Source: Anaerotruncus rubiinfantis
GTDB lineage: Bacteria; Bacillota; Clostridia; Oscillospirales; Ruminococcaceae
Length of the DNA stretch: 64,000 nt
Assembly (NCBI RefSeq): GCF_900078395.1
Contig: NZ_FKLA01000008.1
Span: 124,001-188,000, forward strand
Direction of reading: 5' to 3'
Positions 51,751-60,879 of this stretch are shown one piece after another; the stretch's first letter is position 1; each line of letters starts with the position of its first letter. The position numbers and the translations under genes were made by a program. The notes beneath the pieces are model-generated. The model was not told the DNA's origin and ran no database searches. It saw nothing but the letters and a program-made list of their open reading frames with translations.

Positions 51751-52401
51751 TCAATCATTCGGCCGGCCGACACAGAGCTGCAGCGCGACCTCGGCCGCGG
51801 TGGCGGCGTCGGGCGTATAACGGTCCGCGCCGATCGTATCGCAATAGGCTTGTGTGACCGGCGCACCGCCGATCATGACCTTGACCCGGTCTGCGAGCGG
51901 GGAGCTTTTCACAAGCGCAACCACGTTTTTCATCTCATTCATGGTGGTGGTCAGCAGCGCCGAGCAGGCGATGATCTGCGCCTGATGTTCCTCGGCGGCG
52001 GAAAGGTACTTTTCCGCGGACACGTCGACCCCGAGATCGATCACCTTGAGCCCTTTGCCTTCGAGCATCATCTTCACAAGGTTTTTGCCGATGTCGTGCA
52101 GGTCCCCTTTGACCGTTCCAATGACGACCGTGCCTTTATTCTCCATTCCGCCGCTGGCGAGCAGGGGCCGCAGCAGATCGATCCCCGCGTTCATGGCGCG
52201 CGCGGCGATGAGCACCTCGGGGATAAAGACCTGATTCAGCTTGAACTTTTCCCCGATGACATTCATCCCGGCGAGCAGGCCGCCGTCCAGAATCTCTTGC
52301 GGAGGAATCCCGGCTTCAATCGCTTTATTGACAGCATCTTTGACGGCGGGCGCGCGGCCCTGCTGCAGAAATTTACTGATTTCCTCCAAAATAGCGGACA
52401 T
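51751..52401 (-). CDS. Corrinoid (B12)-binding methyl-carrier protein
   Basis: 216 residues. Helical cap domain (residues 1-85) and B12-binding domain with DLHDIGKN (the DxHxxG His-on motif, about residues 100-107), then VIDLGVDV, SALLTTTM and VMIGGAPVT. This is the MtbC/MtaC-like carrier of methyl groups. No methyltransferase is adjacent, so its partner must be elsewhere. GGGAGG before ATG. Confidence 0.9.
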   Translation of the reverse strand: MSAILEEISKFLQQGRAPAVKDAVNKAIEAGIPPQEILDGGLLAGMNVIGEKFKLNQVFIPEVLIAARAMNAGIDLLRPLLASGGMENKGTVVIGTVKGDLHDIGKNLVKMMLEGKGLKVIDLGVDVSAEKYLSAAEEHQAQIIACSALLTTTMNEMKNVVALVKSSPLADRVKVMIGGAPVTQAYCDTIGADRYTPDAATAAEVALQLCVGRPND

Positions 52402-52722
52402 GATTCTGCCTCCCTGTGGCCGGCCCTGGCCGGCTGTTTAAAACAACGTATCGCAAATGATACATATTTATACGTGCCAGCTTTCATCATACCTTATTTT
52501 CCTGTTTTTTTCAAGCGCCTGAAGGGAGCGGCAAAGGGGAAGAATCTTCCGGCATTTCCAGCGCGGCAGGCTTTTTTCCAGCGGCTGCAAGCGGGGGGAG
52601 GGGGATGTTTCCAATAATATGAAAGGACGGTAAAAAAATTGTGACATTCATAAAATGTTCACAACCAGCCGTTATCATGGTTGATGAGCCGCAAGGCGAA
52701 CCAAGGAAAAGGAGGGCGATCA
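52402..52722. other. Intergenic region, promoters of diverging genes
   Basis: 321 bases between the corrinoid protein (minus) and the M23 peptidase (plus). It has an AT-rich part around 52450-52510 and a purine-rich G stretch near 52590-52605. No clear promoter, RNA or repeat stands out on reading. Confidence 0.4.
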
Positions 52723-53526
52723 ATGGAAAAACCTGCGGTCAAGATCCGAAAGACGACAGCAGGGAAAATGACAGAATCAAGCGGGATATTTGGAAAGCTG
52801 CTGTGGATGGCGTGTATGGCGGCCGCGGTGTTCCTGTTTTATGCCGTGGCCCCGGGTATGAAAGCCGAAGCCCGCGCTCAGGTTGTGCGGGAAACGCGCG
52901 CTGTAACATTCACGGAGAAGATCCCCTTTCGCACCGATTACATCGAACTGCCGAATTATTACCGCGGCTATACCGAACACGTCAGCGACGGTGTCATGGG
53001 TGAAAAGGAGACAACCTTCCAGGTGGTCTATGAAGGAGGCATCCCGGTGCGGATTGTCTCGGTCCAGTCAAGGGAACTGGCCAAGCCGGTCAACGAAGTG
53101 GTGCGGCGGGGTGCGAAGGTGCTCGAAAGCCGGACTGTGGACGGCGGCGCCTCGAAGGTATCCTTTGCAAACCCTCTCAAAGGGCGCGGATGGCTTTCCG
53201 CTGATTTTTATGACTATCATGGACACAACGGAATCGACATCGCAGCGCCACGCGGCACACCGGTCTATGCGGCCGCCGAAGGGAAAGTTTCGCTTGCCGG
53301 GTGGTATGGGGAATACGGCCGGTGCGTCATCATCGACCATGCGGATGGTTCCCAGACCCTGTACGGCCACAACAGCGCCCTGATGGTTTCCGCCGGGCAG
53401 ACGGTGAAACAGGGCCAGAAGATCGCGGAAGTCGGCTCGACTGGGAATTCGACCGGGAACCACTTACATCTGGAGCTGCGGGTGGGCAGCCGTTTTTTGG
53501 ACCCGCTCATATACTTAGACCAATAA
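52723..53526 (+). CDS. M23 peptidase with G5-like domain
   Basis: 267 residues; AAGGAGGG before ATG 52723. One N-terminal span (about residues 23-44), a G5-type domain (about 60-140), and M23 zinc peptidase with His168-x3-Asp172 (HNGID) and His247-x-His249 (HLHLEL). All Zn ligands are present, so it should be active. It is membrane-anchored and cuts peptidoglycan cross-bridges, perhaps in growth or sporulation. An alternative start at 52681 would lack the ribosome site. Confidence 0.85.
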   Translation: MEKPAVKIRKTTAGKMTESSGIFGKLLWMACMAAAVFLFYAVAPGMKAEARAQVVRETRAVTFTEKIPFRTDYIELPNYYRGYTEHVSDGVMGEKETTFQVVYEGGIPVRIVSVQSRELAKPVNEVVRRGAKVLESRTVDGGASKVSFANPLKGRGWLSADFYDYHGHNGIDIAAPRGTPVYAAAEGKVSLAGWYGEYGRCVIIDHADGSQTLYGHNSALMVSAGQTVKQGQKIAEVGSTGNSTGNHLHLELRVGSRFLDPLIYLDQ

Positions 53527-53562
53527 AAATCGACCGCTGCTGGGAGCAGCGGTCGATTTTTT
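53526..53562. terminator. Bidirectional terminator between M23 and GntR genes
   Basis: AAATCGACCGCTGCT pairs with AGCAGCGGTCGATTT (53528-53559) with a T-run on the plus side. Confidence 0.88.
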
Positions 53563-54290
53563 TATTTATTTTCCGATTTATTTTCCGAGGCGGCCTTTTT
53601 CTGGTTCTCGGAAACGATTTTGCGGAACAGCTCCATCGACTCACGGATATGGTACCGGCAGTAGGCGCCGGCCATCTCGGAATCACGCTGCTTGATCATC
53701 TGAAGCATCCGGTAATGGTAGGTGACGCCGATCTGGTACTTCTTGCGGTTGATTTCATGGGACAGGATGTTCTGGTGGGTGAGCATGCTGTCGCGCAGGT
53801 ATTCCATGACCTTGGAAATGAACTGGTTTTTGCAGCCGCGCGCGATTTTCAGGTGGAATTCGTTGGCGAAATAATCGTAGCGCTCCTTATTTTTGTAATT
53901 TTGAAGCATCTGATAATAGCACTCCTCGAGATCGCGGATCTCCTCCTCGGTGGCGCGTTCGGCGAAGAGTTCGGTACAGTAGGAATCCATAATGTGTCGG
54001 AATTCCATCAGTTCCAGCATGTCCTCGGTCTTCATGAGAAAACAACGGATCCCTTCAAGCGAGACGTTGTCCGGATCTTCGACATAGGTGCCGGACCCCT
54101 TGACTTTTTTGAGGACGGAAATCGCGGAAAGGCTTGCAATTGCATCCCGGACGGCGATCCGGCTCACATCCAGATGGGCGCAGAACTCGCTTTCCGACCA
54201 GATTTTGTCCCCTGGCTTCCAAACGCCGGACTGGATATTGTTGATGATGTAATCGCTGACTTCCTGGCTCGCGTTGTTATTGTAAGACAT
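53562..54290 (-). CDS. FadR-type GntR regulator of catabolic cluster 2
   Basis: 242 residues. wHTH: GDKIWSESEFCAHLDVSRIAVRDAIASLSAISVLKKVKGSGTYV; FCD-type ligand domain with EFRHIMDSYC, ANEFHLKIARGCKNQF and TYHYRMLQMI. Divergent from the TRAP-aldolase operon and so probably its regulator, responding to a sugar acid. Lys-rich tail of 20 residues. AAGGAG before ATG. Confidence 0.88.
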   Translation of the reverse strand: MSYNNNASQEVSDYIINNIQSGVWKPGDKIWSESEFCAHLDVSRIAVRDAIASLSAISVLKKVKGSGTYVEDPDNVSLEGIRCFLMKTEDMLELMEFRHIMDSYCTELFAERATEEEIRDLEECYYQMLQNYKNKERYDYFANEFHLKIARGCKNQFISKVMEYLRDSMLTHQNILSHEINRKKYQIGVTYHYRMLQMIKQRDSEMAGAYCRYHIRESMELFRKIVSENQKKAASENKSENK

Positions 54291-54680
54291 ACCGATACTC
54301 CTTTGCTTGCTGGATAAGCTTGGGCTGATTTGCAGTCCACATCAACCCAAGCTTATCATATCATAAATCTTGCCGCGCGTACAGAGTGCATCGAAATAAT
54401 AATACAACTTTATTATAAAAGAAATATTACAGGCTGGCAATTGAAAGTTTGTACAGGAGATGGGCTGGGGTTTTGTGAAAACCCCATAAAATATGACATG
54501 TACACATGCGCAAGACCGCGATATACATAAATTTACCCTAAAAATCTTATAGGATGTGACAAAATAAGCGAAATTCGGTTGACTACAAAACAAAGTTATA
54601 ATATTATTTACTTGAATAAGCGAGATGTAAAAACGTCAGCTTATATGATTAATTCCAAGAAGTAGATTAGGAGGATCATT
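54291..54680. promoter_or_regulatory. Divergent control region of catabolic cluster 2
   Basis: Inverted repeat GATAAGCTTGGG / CCCAAGCTTATC (54313-54324 with 54346-54357) stands before the GntR gene. A promoter TTGACT (54579-54584), 17 bases, TATTAT (54602-54607) serves dctP. Two AATAAGCGA repeats (54563-54571 and 54615-54623) flank it and share ATAAGC with the inverted repeat, so they may be half-sites of the GntR protein. No gene seen. Confidence 0.55.
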
Positions 54681-55766
54681 ATGAAAAAGAGAACCCTCGC
54701 AATCATCTGTACACTGGCCATGATGGTATCCCTCGCAGCCTGCGGAGGCAGCAGCGCGCCCGCTTCATCCGCCGCGCCGGCGGCGTCCACCGCTCCCGCG
54801 GCGAGCGCTCCCGCTGAGAGCGAAGCCCCGGCTGATGACGGCGAAACCTACACCCTGCTGTTCGGTCACACCCTCACCGAGCAGGACCCGTTCCACGGCG
54901 CGTACCTGAAATGGGCGGAAGCCGTCAGCGAGAAGACCAACGGCAAACTGGTCATCGATGTCTATCCAAACAGCCAGCTGGGTGTTGAGGAAGATGTCCT
55001 TGAGCAGATGAAACAGGGCACCAACGTTGGCTGGCAGACCGACGCCGCGCGTCTGGGTAACTATGTCAATGAATTCTCTGTCCTGCTTGCCCCGTATTTC
55101 CTCGAGAGCCTCGACGAAGTCAAGCAGCTGGTCGAAGGTTCCCCGACAATCGACGGCTGGGAGCAGAAACTGGAAGCCGACCACAACATCAAGGTTATCT
55201 CCTTCGCTTATGTCCAGGGCTACCGCAACATCTTCTCGAACAAGAAAGGCACCAGCCCTGCCGAACTCAAAGGCATGCAGATCCGCACCGCGGGCGCTCC
55301 GATCTGGGTCTCCGGCGTCAACTCCCTCGGATGCACCGCTGTTTCCCTTGCTTACGGTGAAATGTATAACGGCATCCAGACCAAGGTTGTCGACGGATGC
55401 GAGCTGCCGTACATCGCCGCGAACAACCTGAAAATTCAGGAAGTTGCGAAGTACATCCTTGAAACCCAGCACTTCTTCCAGAACAACTTCATGGTCTGCT
55501 CCGCTGAGTGGTTCGACGCTCTGCCGGAAGAGTACCAGAAGATCCTGACCGAGGAGTGCGACAAAGCGGGCCTCGAAGTTTCCGAACAGATGGCGAAAGA
55601 CACCGACGCCGCAAAACAGGCCATGATCGACGCCGGCATGGAATATGTCCCGTATGAAGAGATGGACATCGCCGCGTTCAAAGAAGCCAGCAAGAAAGCC
55701 TACGAGGAACTGAACCTTATGGAAGCACGCGATGCGATCTTCGCGGAGCTTGGCCGCACAGCTTAA
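54681..55766 (+). CDS. dctP: TRAP transporter solute-binding lipoprotein, DctP family (cluster 2)
   Basis: 361 residues. Lipoprotein signal MKKRTLAIICTLAMMVSLAAC (Cys21) and Ala/Ser/Pro linker. DctP fold with ligand Arg in GMQIRTAGAP and AYGEMYNGIQTKVVDGCE. Its codons are strongly biased to C-ending forms more than neighbours, suggesting high expression. GGAGG before ATG. Confidence 0.93.
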   Translation: MKKRTLAIICTLAMMVSLAACGGSSAPASSAAPAASTAPAASAPAESEAPADDGETYTLLFGHTLTEQDPFHGAYLKWAEAVSEKTNGKLVIDVYPNSQLGVEEDVLEQMKQGTNVGWQTDAARLGNYVNEFSVLLAPYFLESLDEVKQLVEGSPTIDGWEQKLEADHNIKVISFAYVQGYRNIFSNKKGTSPAELKGMQIRTAGAPIWVSGVNSLGCTAVSLAYGEMYNGIQTKVVDGCELPYIAANNLKIQEVAKYILETQHFFQNNFMVCSAEWFDALPEEYQKILTEECDKAGLEVSEQMAKDTDAAKQAMIDAGMEYVPYEEMDIAAFKEASKKAYEELNLMEARDAIFAELGRTA

Positions 55767-55806
55767 ATGAACAATCGCTATCGCGCGAAAGAAAAGGGCG
55801 GAGAAT

Positions 55807-56289
55807 ATGAAGAAGTTTTACGAAGGTTTCTGTAAGGTGGAACTGGTTGTGGCGATTTTCGGCCTGGTGACCAGTGTTGCCGTCATCTTTATCTCGGCAA
55901 TGTTGCGCACTCTTGGAAATCCGATCAACTGGGGAACCGACATTGCGCTGCTCCTGTTCACCTGGAGTACTTTCCTTGGCGCTGACATCGCTTTCCGGGC
56001 AGGAAAGCTGGTCAACGTGGATATCCTCTTCAACCGGATGGGCGGAAAGCCGCAAAAGGCATTGAAACTAGTCATTTACCTGATCTGCCTTGTATTTCTG
56101 ATCGCGATGGTTTATCTGGGTGCAATCCAATCAGTAAAAACCTGGTATCGCGCATTCCAGGGAATTCCTTTCCTCAGCTACACTTGGGTTACCCTGAGCG
56201 TGCCGGTGTGTTGTGCGTCCATGGTGGTCACCACATTGATCAAAATGTATCACACGGTGAAAGACGAGGACGAACGCACAGTCTTTTGA
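55807..56289 (+). CDS. dctQ: TRAP transporter small membrane subunit (cluster 2)
   Basis: 160 residues with four spans (VELVVAIFGLVTSVAVIFI; NWGTDIALLLFTWSTFLGADIAF; LKLVIYLICLVFLIAMVYLG; SYTWVTLSVPVCCASMVVTT). W-x(2-3)-DI and FTWSTFLGADIAF are DctQ features. Pairs with DctM. Confidence 0.88.
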   Translation: MKKFYEGFCKVELVVAIFGLVTSVAVIFISAMLRTLGNPINWGTDIALLLFTWSTFLGADIAFRAGKLVNVDILFNRMGGKPQKALKLVIYLICLVFLIAMVYLGAIQSVKTWYRAFQGIPFLSYTWVTLSVPVCCASMVVTTLIKMYHTVKDEDERTVF

Positions 56290-56308
56290 CATTTTTGAGT
56301 TGAAATGT

Positions 56309-56340
56309 TGCGGCAGGCCGGTCCCAACCGGCCTGCCGCA
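56309..56340 (+). other. Perfect 14-bp hairpin between dctQ and dctM
   Basis: TGCGGCAGGCCGGT (56309-56322) pairs with ACCGGCCTGCCGCA (56327-56340) around CCCA, no T-tract. It looks like an RNA stabiliser or translational spacer before the ribosome site AGGAGG of dctM. Confidence 0.7.
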
Positions 56341-56363
56341 AGAAATGAAGAGGAGGAATTTGC

Positions 56364-57647
56364 TTGGTAGTAGTAGTGATTACCTTTATCATACTGCTTG
56401 CAATTGGAACACCCGTTGGATTTTCCATTGCGATCTCTGGAACGACTTTTTTCCTGCAGCATCCCGAATTCCCAATTACCACAATCGTTCAGCTGCCGAT
56501 CTCCCAAACACAGAACATCACCCTGCTTGCGGTGCCGCTGTTTGTTTTCGCCGGCAGCCTGATGAACTCTTCCGGTATCACCGACCGGCTGATCAAGCTT
56601 TCCATGCTGCTGTGCGGACACATGCGCGGCGGTATGGCGCAGGTGAGCGTTGTGCTTTCCACTCTGATGGGCGGCGTTTCCGGCTCCTCGAACGCGGACG
56701 CGGCGATGGAATCCCGTATCCTGGGCCCTGAAATGAAACGCCAGGGTTACCCGGTGGGCTACACCGGGGCTGTCATCGGCTACACTTCATTGATCACCTC
56801 GACCATCCCGCCGGGAGTTGGTATGATCCTGTACGGCACGGTGGGTGAGGTTTCGATCGGACGGCTGTTCGCCGCAGGACTGGCGGCGGGCGTCCTCATG
56901 ATGGTCATTCTGATGACCACCGTTTCGATCACTTCGCATATCCGCGGATTCAAACCCGCGCGTGAAAAGCGCGCGAGCTTCAAAGAGATCCTCTACTCCC
57001 TGGGCGACACCATCTGGGCGCTGATCTTCCCGATCCTGCTGCTGGTTGGTATCCGCATGGGACTGTTTACCCCGTCCGAAGTCGGCGCGTGCGCCTGTGT
57101 CTACGCGCTGGTGGTTGGATTCTTCATCTACAAAGAATTGACAATTCCAAAGCTGATTGCAACACTGAAAGAAGCGATTGTGGACGTCGGTGCGATCATG
57201 TTCATGATTTCGATGTCCGGTATCTTCGGTTACGGTATCCCGATCGACAAGATCCCGCAGAAGATCACCAACTTCATCACCGGGATCACTTCCGAGCCGA
57301 TGGTCGTTATGGCGATCGTTGTTGTGTTCCTGCTTTTGTTCGGTATGTTCATGGAGGGCTCGGTCGTCATCCTGCTGCTCACTCCCATTCTGCTGCCGCT
57401 TATTAAGAACTTCGGATTTGACCCGATCTTTTTCGGTATCATTATGTCGGTTGTCGTCACCACCGGTATCCTGACCCCTCCGGTCGGCGTTGCGATGTAC
57501 ACGATATGCGGTGTGCTCGACTGTAAGATGCCGGAGTTCCTGAAGGAGAGTATTCCGTTTTTGGTCGCGGTGCTGATAGAGGTGGTCGTCCTGACGATAT
57601 TCCCGGACATCATCCTGTGGGCGCCGAAACTGATGTACGGAACGTAA
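56364..57647 (+). CDS. dctM: TRAP transporter large permease (cluster 2)
   Basis: 427 residues, about 12 spans. Starts at TTG 56364 with AGGAGG upstream. GSSNADAAMESRILGPEMKRQGYP, SLITSTIPPGVGMI and FGIIMSVVVTTGILTPPVGVAMY are DctM motifs. Sodium-driven import of the same substrate as the DctP next door. Confidence 0.92.
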   Translation: MVVVVITFIILLAIGTPVGFSIAISGTTFFLQHPEFPITTIVQLPISQTQNITLLAVPLFVFAGSLMNSSGITDRLIKLSMLLCGHMRGGMAQVSVVLSTLMGGVSGSSNADAAMESRILGPEMKRQGYPVGYTGAVIGYTSLITSTIPPGVGMILYGTVGEVSIGRLFAAGLAAGVLMMVILMTTVSITSHIRGFKPAREKRASFKEILYSLGDTIWALIFPILLLVGIRMGLFTPSEVGACACVYALVVGFFIYKELTIPKLIATLKEAIVDVGAIMFMISMSGIFGYGIPIDKIPQKITNFITGITSEPMVVMAIVVVFLLLFGMFMEGSVVILLLTPILLPLIKNFGFDPIFFGIIMSVVVTTGILTPPVGVAMYTICGVLDCKMPEFLKESIPFLVAVLIEVVVLTIFPDIILWAPKLMYGT

Positions 57648-57686
57648 CCCATTTGCCTTCACTTTTACGATAGGAGGATTACCGCT

Positions 57687-58640
57687 ATGAAATATATTCC
57701 GCTTGGGAAAACCGGCATCGAGATTTCGGTGCTGGGCATGGGCGGGCATGAATACCTGCCAACCGGGAAATCCCGCGGCTTCAACGAGGATTTTTCGAAG
57801 AGCACCACACCTGGCGTGATCTTTGACGGTTTCGGCAACGAGAACCGGCTCAAAGTGCTCAAAGAGTCCTACGATCTTGGGATCAACTTTTACGACGTGA
57901 CCCAGGATTCCGAGAAGGAAGCGCTCGGGCGCAACCTGAAGCAGATGCCCCCGCCGCGTGAAATTTACATCCAGACCCGCCCGGAGGGGATGGTTTACAC
58001 CTATGACGAGAATAACGTCAAGATGGGCAACCTCGAGCTGCTGCGCGCCGAAGCGCAGCGCATCCTGAAGCTGTTGCAGCGGGACACCATTGACTTTTTC
58101 AACATCGCGCCGATGAAGTGCGCGTTTGACAACGATCCGGAATACCTCGAAAAACTCGGCCGCAACATCGCTGCCCTCAAGCAGGAAGGCCTCATCCGCT
58201 TTGCGTGTGCGGATACCTTCTCCGGTGAGGAAACCTATCTCAAAATGATCGAATCCGGTTATTTTGACGTGGTCTACATCAACTACAATTTTGCCGATTA
58301 CCAGGCGAACCGCAAGGTCCTCAAAGCTGCAAAAGAGCAGGGGATGGGAGTTGTCGACCGCGAGGCCTATATGAAGGGCCAGCTGTTCCATATGGCCAAG
58401 GAAGCGGGAATCACTGAGACCGGCGCGCTGGCTGACGCCGCGCTGCGGTGGTGCCTGGCCCAGGATGGGATTGACATGGTTGTTTACGGCACGGGCAAGC
58501 CGCACCATCTGCGCAGCGCCGCGGAAGCGTTTGACAAGCCGTTCACCGAAGCGGATCAGAAACTGATCGGCCAGATCAAAACCACCAAACTTTATCAGGA
58601 ATACGAATCGGCCAAGACCGCAGAGTTCCTGCAGAAGTGA
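57687..58640 (+). CDS. Aldo/keto-reductase-fold protein with altered catalytic residues (cluster 2)
   Basis: 317 residues. The AKR barrel is recognisable (PLGKTGIEISVLGMGGHEYLP; INFYDVTQDSEKEALG; KTTKLYQ). Relative to the usual Asp-Tyr-Lys-His tetrad, Asp70 is kept but the Tyr place is Ser75, Lys place Arg98 (IQTRPEG) and the His place Ala141 (FFNIAPMK). It is therefore unlikely to be a standard reductase and may do another reaction or regulate. GGAGG before ATG. Confidence 0.72.
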   Translation: MKYIPLGKTGIEISVLGMGGHEYLPTGKSRGFNEDFSKSTTPGVIFDGFGNENRLKVLKESYDLGINFYDVTQDSEKEALGRNLKQMPPPREIYIQTRPEGMVYTYDENNVKMGNLELLRAEAQRILKLLQRDTIDFFNIAPMKCAFDNDPEYLEKLGRNIAALKQEGLIRFACADTFSGEETYLKMIESGYFDVVYINYNFADYQANRKVLKAAKEQGMGVVDREAYMKGQLFHMAKEAGITETGALADAALRWCLAQDGIDMVVYGTGKPHHLRSAAEAFDKPFTEADQKLIGQIKTTKLYQEYESAKTAEFLQK

Positions 58641-58661
58641 CCGGAAGAACGGAGCGTAATT

Positions 58662-59444
58662 ATGGAAGAACTGTATCACAATGAAGTCAAGCGGAAACTG
58701 AAGGAAAAGGGCAAGGTTTCCGCGGCGTGGCTTCATATGGCAAGCAATGTCTCGGCTGAAATCATGGCAAACGCAGGGTTTGACGTTCTGGTGATCGATG
58801 TGGAGCATTCTCCTGTCGATTACCAGACGGTCCTCAGCATGTGCCAGGCGATCAAAGCCACGGGCGCCGCGCCGTTCGCGCGCGCGCCGTGGAACGATCT
58901 GATCTCCCTCAAGCGGATTATGGACTGCGGCGTCATGGGCGTTTCGGTCCCGTATGTCAACACCAAGGAAGAAGCGGTCGAAGCGGTTTCCCGCTGCAAG
59001 TATCCGCCGTTCGGCGTCCGCGGCATTGCGGGCAGCCCGCGCGCGGCCGGTTACGGAATGAACCGCGGACAATACCTGAGCCGCGCAAACGACGAGAACC
59101 TCGTGATGGTCGCGATCGAAACCCCGACCGGGATCGACAACCTCCCCGGCATCATGGAGGTGGAGGAGCTTGACGGCATCTTCATCGGCCCGATGGATCT
59201 CTCGACCTCGATGGGCAAGATGGGCCAGATAAACGATCCGGAGGTTCAAGCGGCCATCAAGCGGATTGAGGACATCGTCATCCCGTCGAAGAAATTCCTG
59301 GCCACTGTGGCCAACGACTTTGATGGGGCCAAGAAGCTTTATGACAAAGGCTACAACCTCATCATCATGATGTCGGATGTGGTGGATCTGTCGAAGCTGG
59401 CTAAAAAACGCGCGGATGAATTCCGGGCATGCTACGGGAAGTAA
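58662..59444 (+). CDS. HpcH/HpaI-family aldolase
   Basis: 260 residues. Class II pyruvate-aldolase marks: FDVLVIDVEHSPVDY (Asp/Glu/His metal area), ARAPWNDLISLKRIMDCG, FGVRGIAGSPRAAGYG and IETPTGIDNLPGI with GIFIGPMDLSTSMG. It should split a 2-oxo-acid (often 2-keto-3-deoxy sugar acid) to pyruvate and an aldehyde using a divalent metal. Confidence 0.9.
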   Translation: MEELYHNEVKRKLKEKGKVSAAWLHMASNVSAEIMANAGFDVLVIDVEHSPVDYQTVLSMCQAIKATGAAPFARAPWNDLISLKRIMDCGVMGVSVPYVNTKEEAVEAVSRCKYPPFGVRGIAGSPRAAGYGMNRGQYLSRANDENLVMVAIETPTGIDNLPGIMEVEELDGIFIGPMDLSTSMGKMGQINDPEVQAAIKRIEDIVIPSKKFLATVANDFDGAKKLYDKGYNLIIMMSDVVDLSKLAKKRADEFRACYGK

Positions 59445-59456
59445 GGAGGAACGGAT

Positions 59457-60134
59457 ATGGCAATCAATGCACCCTCCCTGGCCAACTGCGACCTGCTTCA
59501 TATGGGGGACCAGGTTGACCAGCTGATTGAAGGCGGCGTGGATTTTGTGCATATCGACCTTGCGGACGGGAATTATGTACCGAACATCCTGTTCCCGCTT
59601 TCCATTGTCAAAACCATCCATCAAAAATATCCCCAGCTCACGCTGGACGTCCACCTGATGGTGACCGACCCGTTCCAGTATGTCGAACGGATGGCGGCTG
59701 ACGGCGCGGATTACCTGAGCTTCCATCTGGACAGCACCAATTTTTCCCGGCGGCTGTTAAAACGCATCCGCGACAATGGCATGAAGGCGGGCGTCATCAT
59801 CAATCCTTCGCAGCCGATTTCACTTTTGGAGCCGCTGGTGCGCTTTTGCGATATGGTGGTTCTGATGTCGGTCGAACCGGGCTATGCCGGCCAGGTGTTC
59901 ATGCCGGACGCCATCGGCAGGCTCGAAGAGCTGTGCGAGCTGCGCAGAAGCACCGGGACCGATTTTCTCATCTCGGTGGACGGCGCGATCGATTACCCCA
60001 ATTCAGTACGGAGCGTCGAAATCGGCGCGGATATTCTGATTACAGGCGTTTATACGGTATTCAACCAGCCGGACGGCCTCGCGGTCGCCTGCAGGCGGTT
60101 CCAGAAGGAAATGGATCAGCACGCAATCAGATAG
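59457..60134 (+). CDS. Ribulose-phosphate 3-epimerase-family protein
   Basis: 225 residues. Starts with APSLANCDLLHMGDQVDQLI; the catalytic acids of the fold are kept (HIDLADGNYVP, LDVHLM, SVDGAIDYPNSV) and the EPGYAGQVFM loop binds phosphate in true epimerases. In this cluster the substrate may be a phosphorylated or unphosphorylated sugar acid; no kinase gene is near. GGAGG before ATG. Confidence 0.82.
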   Translation: MAINAPSLANCDLLHMGDQVDQLIEGGVDFVHIDLADGNYVPNILFPLSIVKTIHQKYPQLTLDVHLMVTDPFQYVERMAADGADYLSFHLDSTNFSRRLLKRIRDNGMKAGVIINPSQPISLLEPLVRFCDMVVLMSVEPGYAGQVFMPDAIGRLEELCELRRSTGTDFLISVDGAIDYPNSVRSVEIGADILITGVYTVFNQPDGLAVACRRFQKEMDQHAIR

Positions 60135-60147
60135 GAGGCATTCTGTC

Positions 60148-60855
60148 ATGAAATTGCTTTCGTTGCCTCAGGACGAGGCGTTTATCAAAGACGTCATCTC
60201 TAAAATTGACTATTCCAACGCATTGATTCCAAATTGCACCCAGGAACTGCTCGAAAAAACCTGCGACGAAGCACTGCTTTATGGCTTTGCGGCAGTGGCG
60301 GTGTTCCCGGTCATGGGCGCGTATGTAGCCGAGCGGCTGAAGGGCTCCAAAGTTCATGCGCAGGTGGCGGTCGGTTTCCCGATGGGCAACCACATGACCG
60401 CGACCAAGCTGAAGGAGGCCGAGCTCGCGCTCGAATCGGGCGTCAATGAGATTGATATGGTGATGAACCTGCACAAGTTCTTCAGCGAGGACTATGCGTT
60501 CGTCGGGAATGAAGTGCGCCAGATGGCGGATTTGGCCGCCGGTTACGGTGTGGAAATCAAGCTGATCATCGAGACTGGCTATCTCACCGATGAGCAGAAG
60601 CTGACCGCAGGGCAGATTGCGGTCGATAACGGCGCAAAATTCATCAAGACCTGCACCGGTTTTGGCCCGGGGCGCGCCACGGTGCATGATATCGGACTCC
60701 TGCTGAATGCGTTCGGCGACAAGGTCAAAATCAAAGCGAGCGGCGGCATCGCCTCGCTCGACGATGCGGCAGGCTTTGTCGCGATGGGCGCAAGCCGAAG
60801 CGCGGGCCGCCACAATATCATCGACCAGCTCGAAAAGATGGGTTATAAGCCCTGA
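60148..60855 (+). CDS. deoC: Deoxyribose-phosphate aldolase family protein
   Basis: 235 residues. DERA marks: GVNEIDMVMNLHKF, the Schiff-base Lys167 in FIKTCTGFG and the KASGGI second Lys. So the class I chemistry is intact. In this operon it may act on a chain-shortened sugar rather than deoxyribose 5-phosphate because no nucleoside gene is near. AGGAGG before ATG. Confidence 0.85.
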   Translation: MKLLSLPQDEAFIKDVISKIDYSNALIPNCTQELLEKTCDEALLYGFAAVAVFPVMGAYVAERLKGSKVHAQVAVGFPMGNHMTATKLKEAELALESGVNEIDMVMNLHKFFSEDYAFVGNEVRQMADLAAGYGVEIKLIIETGYLTDEQKLTAGQIAVDNGAKFIKTCTGFGPGRATVHDIGLLLNAFGDKVKIKASGGIASLDDAAGFVAMGASRSAGRHNIIDQLEKMGYKP

Positions 60856-60879
60856 ACATCTGCTGGGAAGGAGACCTCC

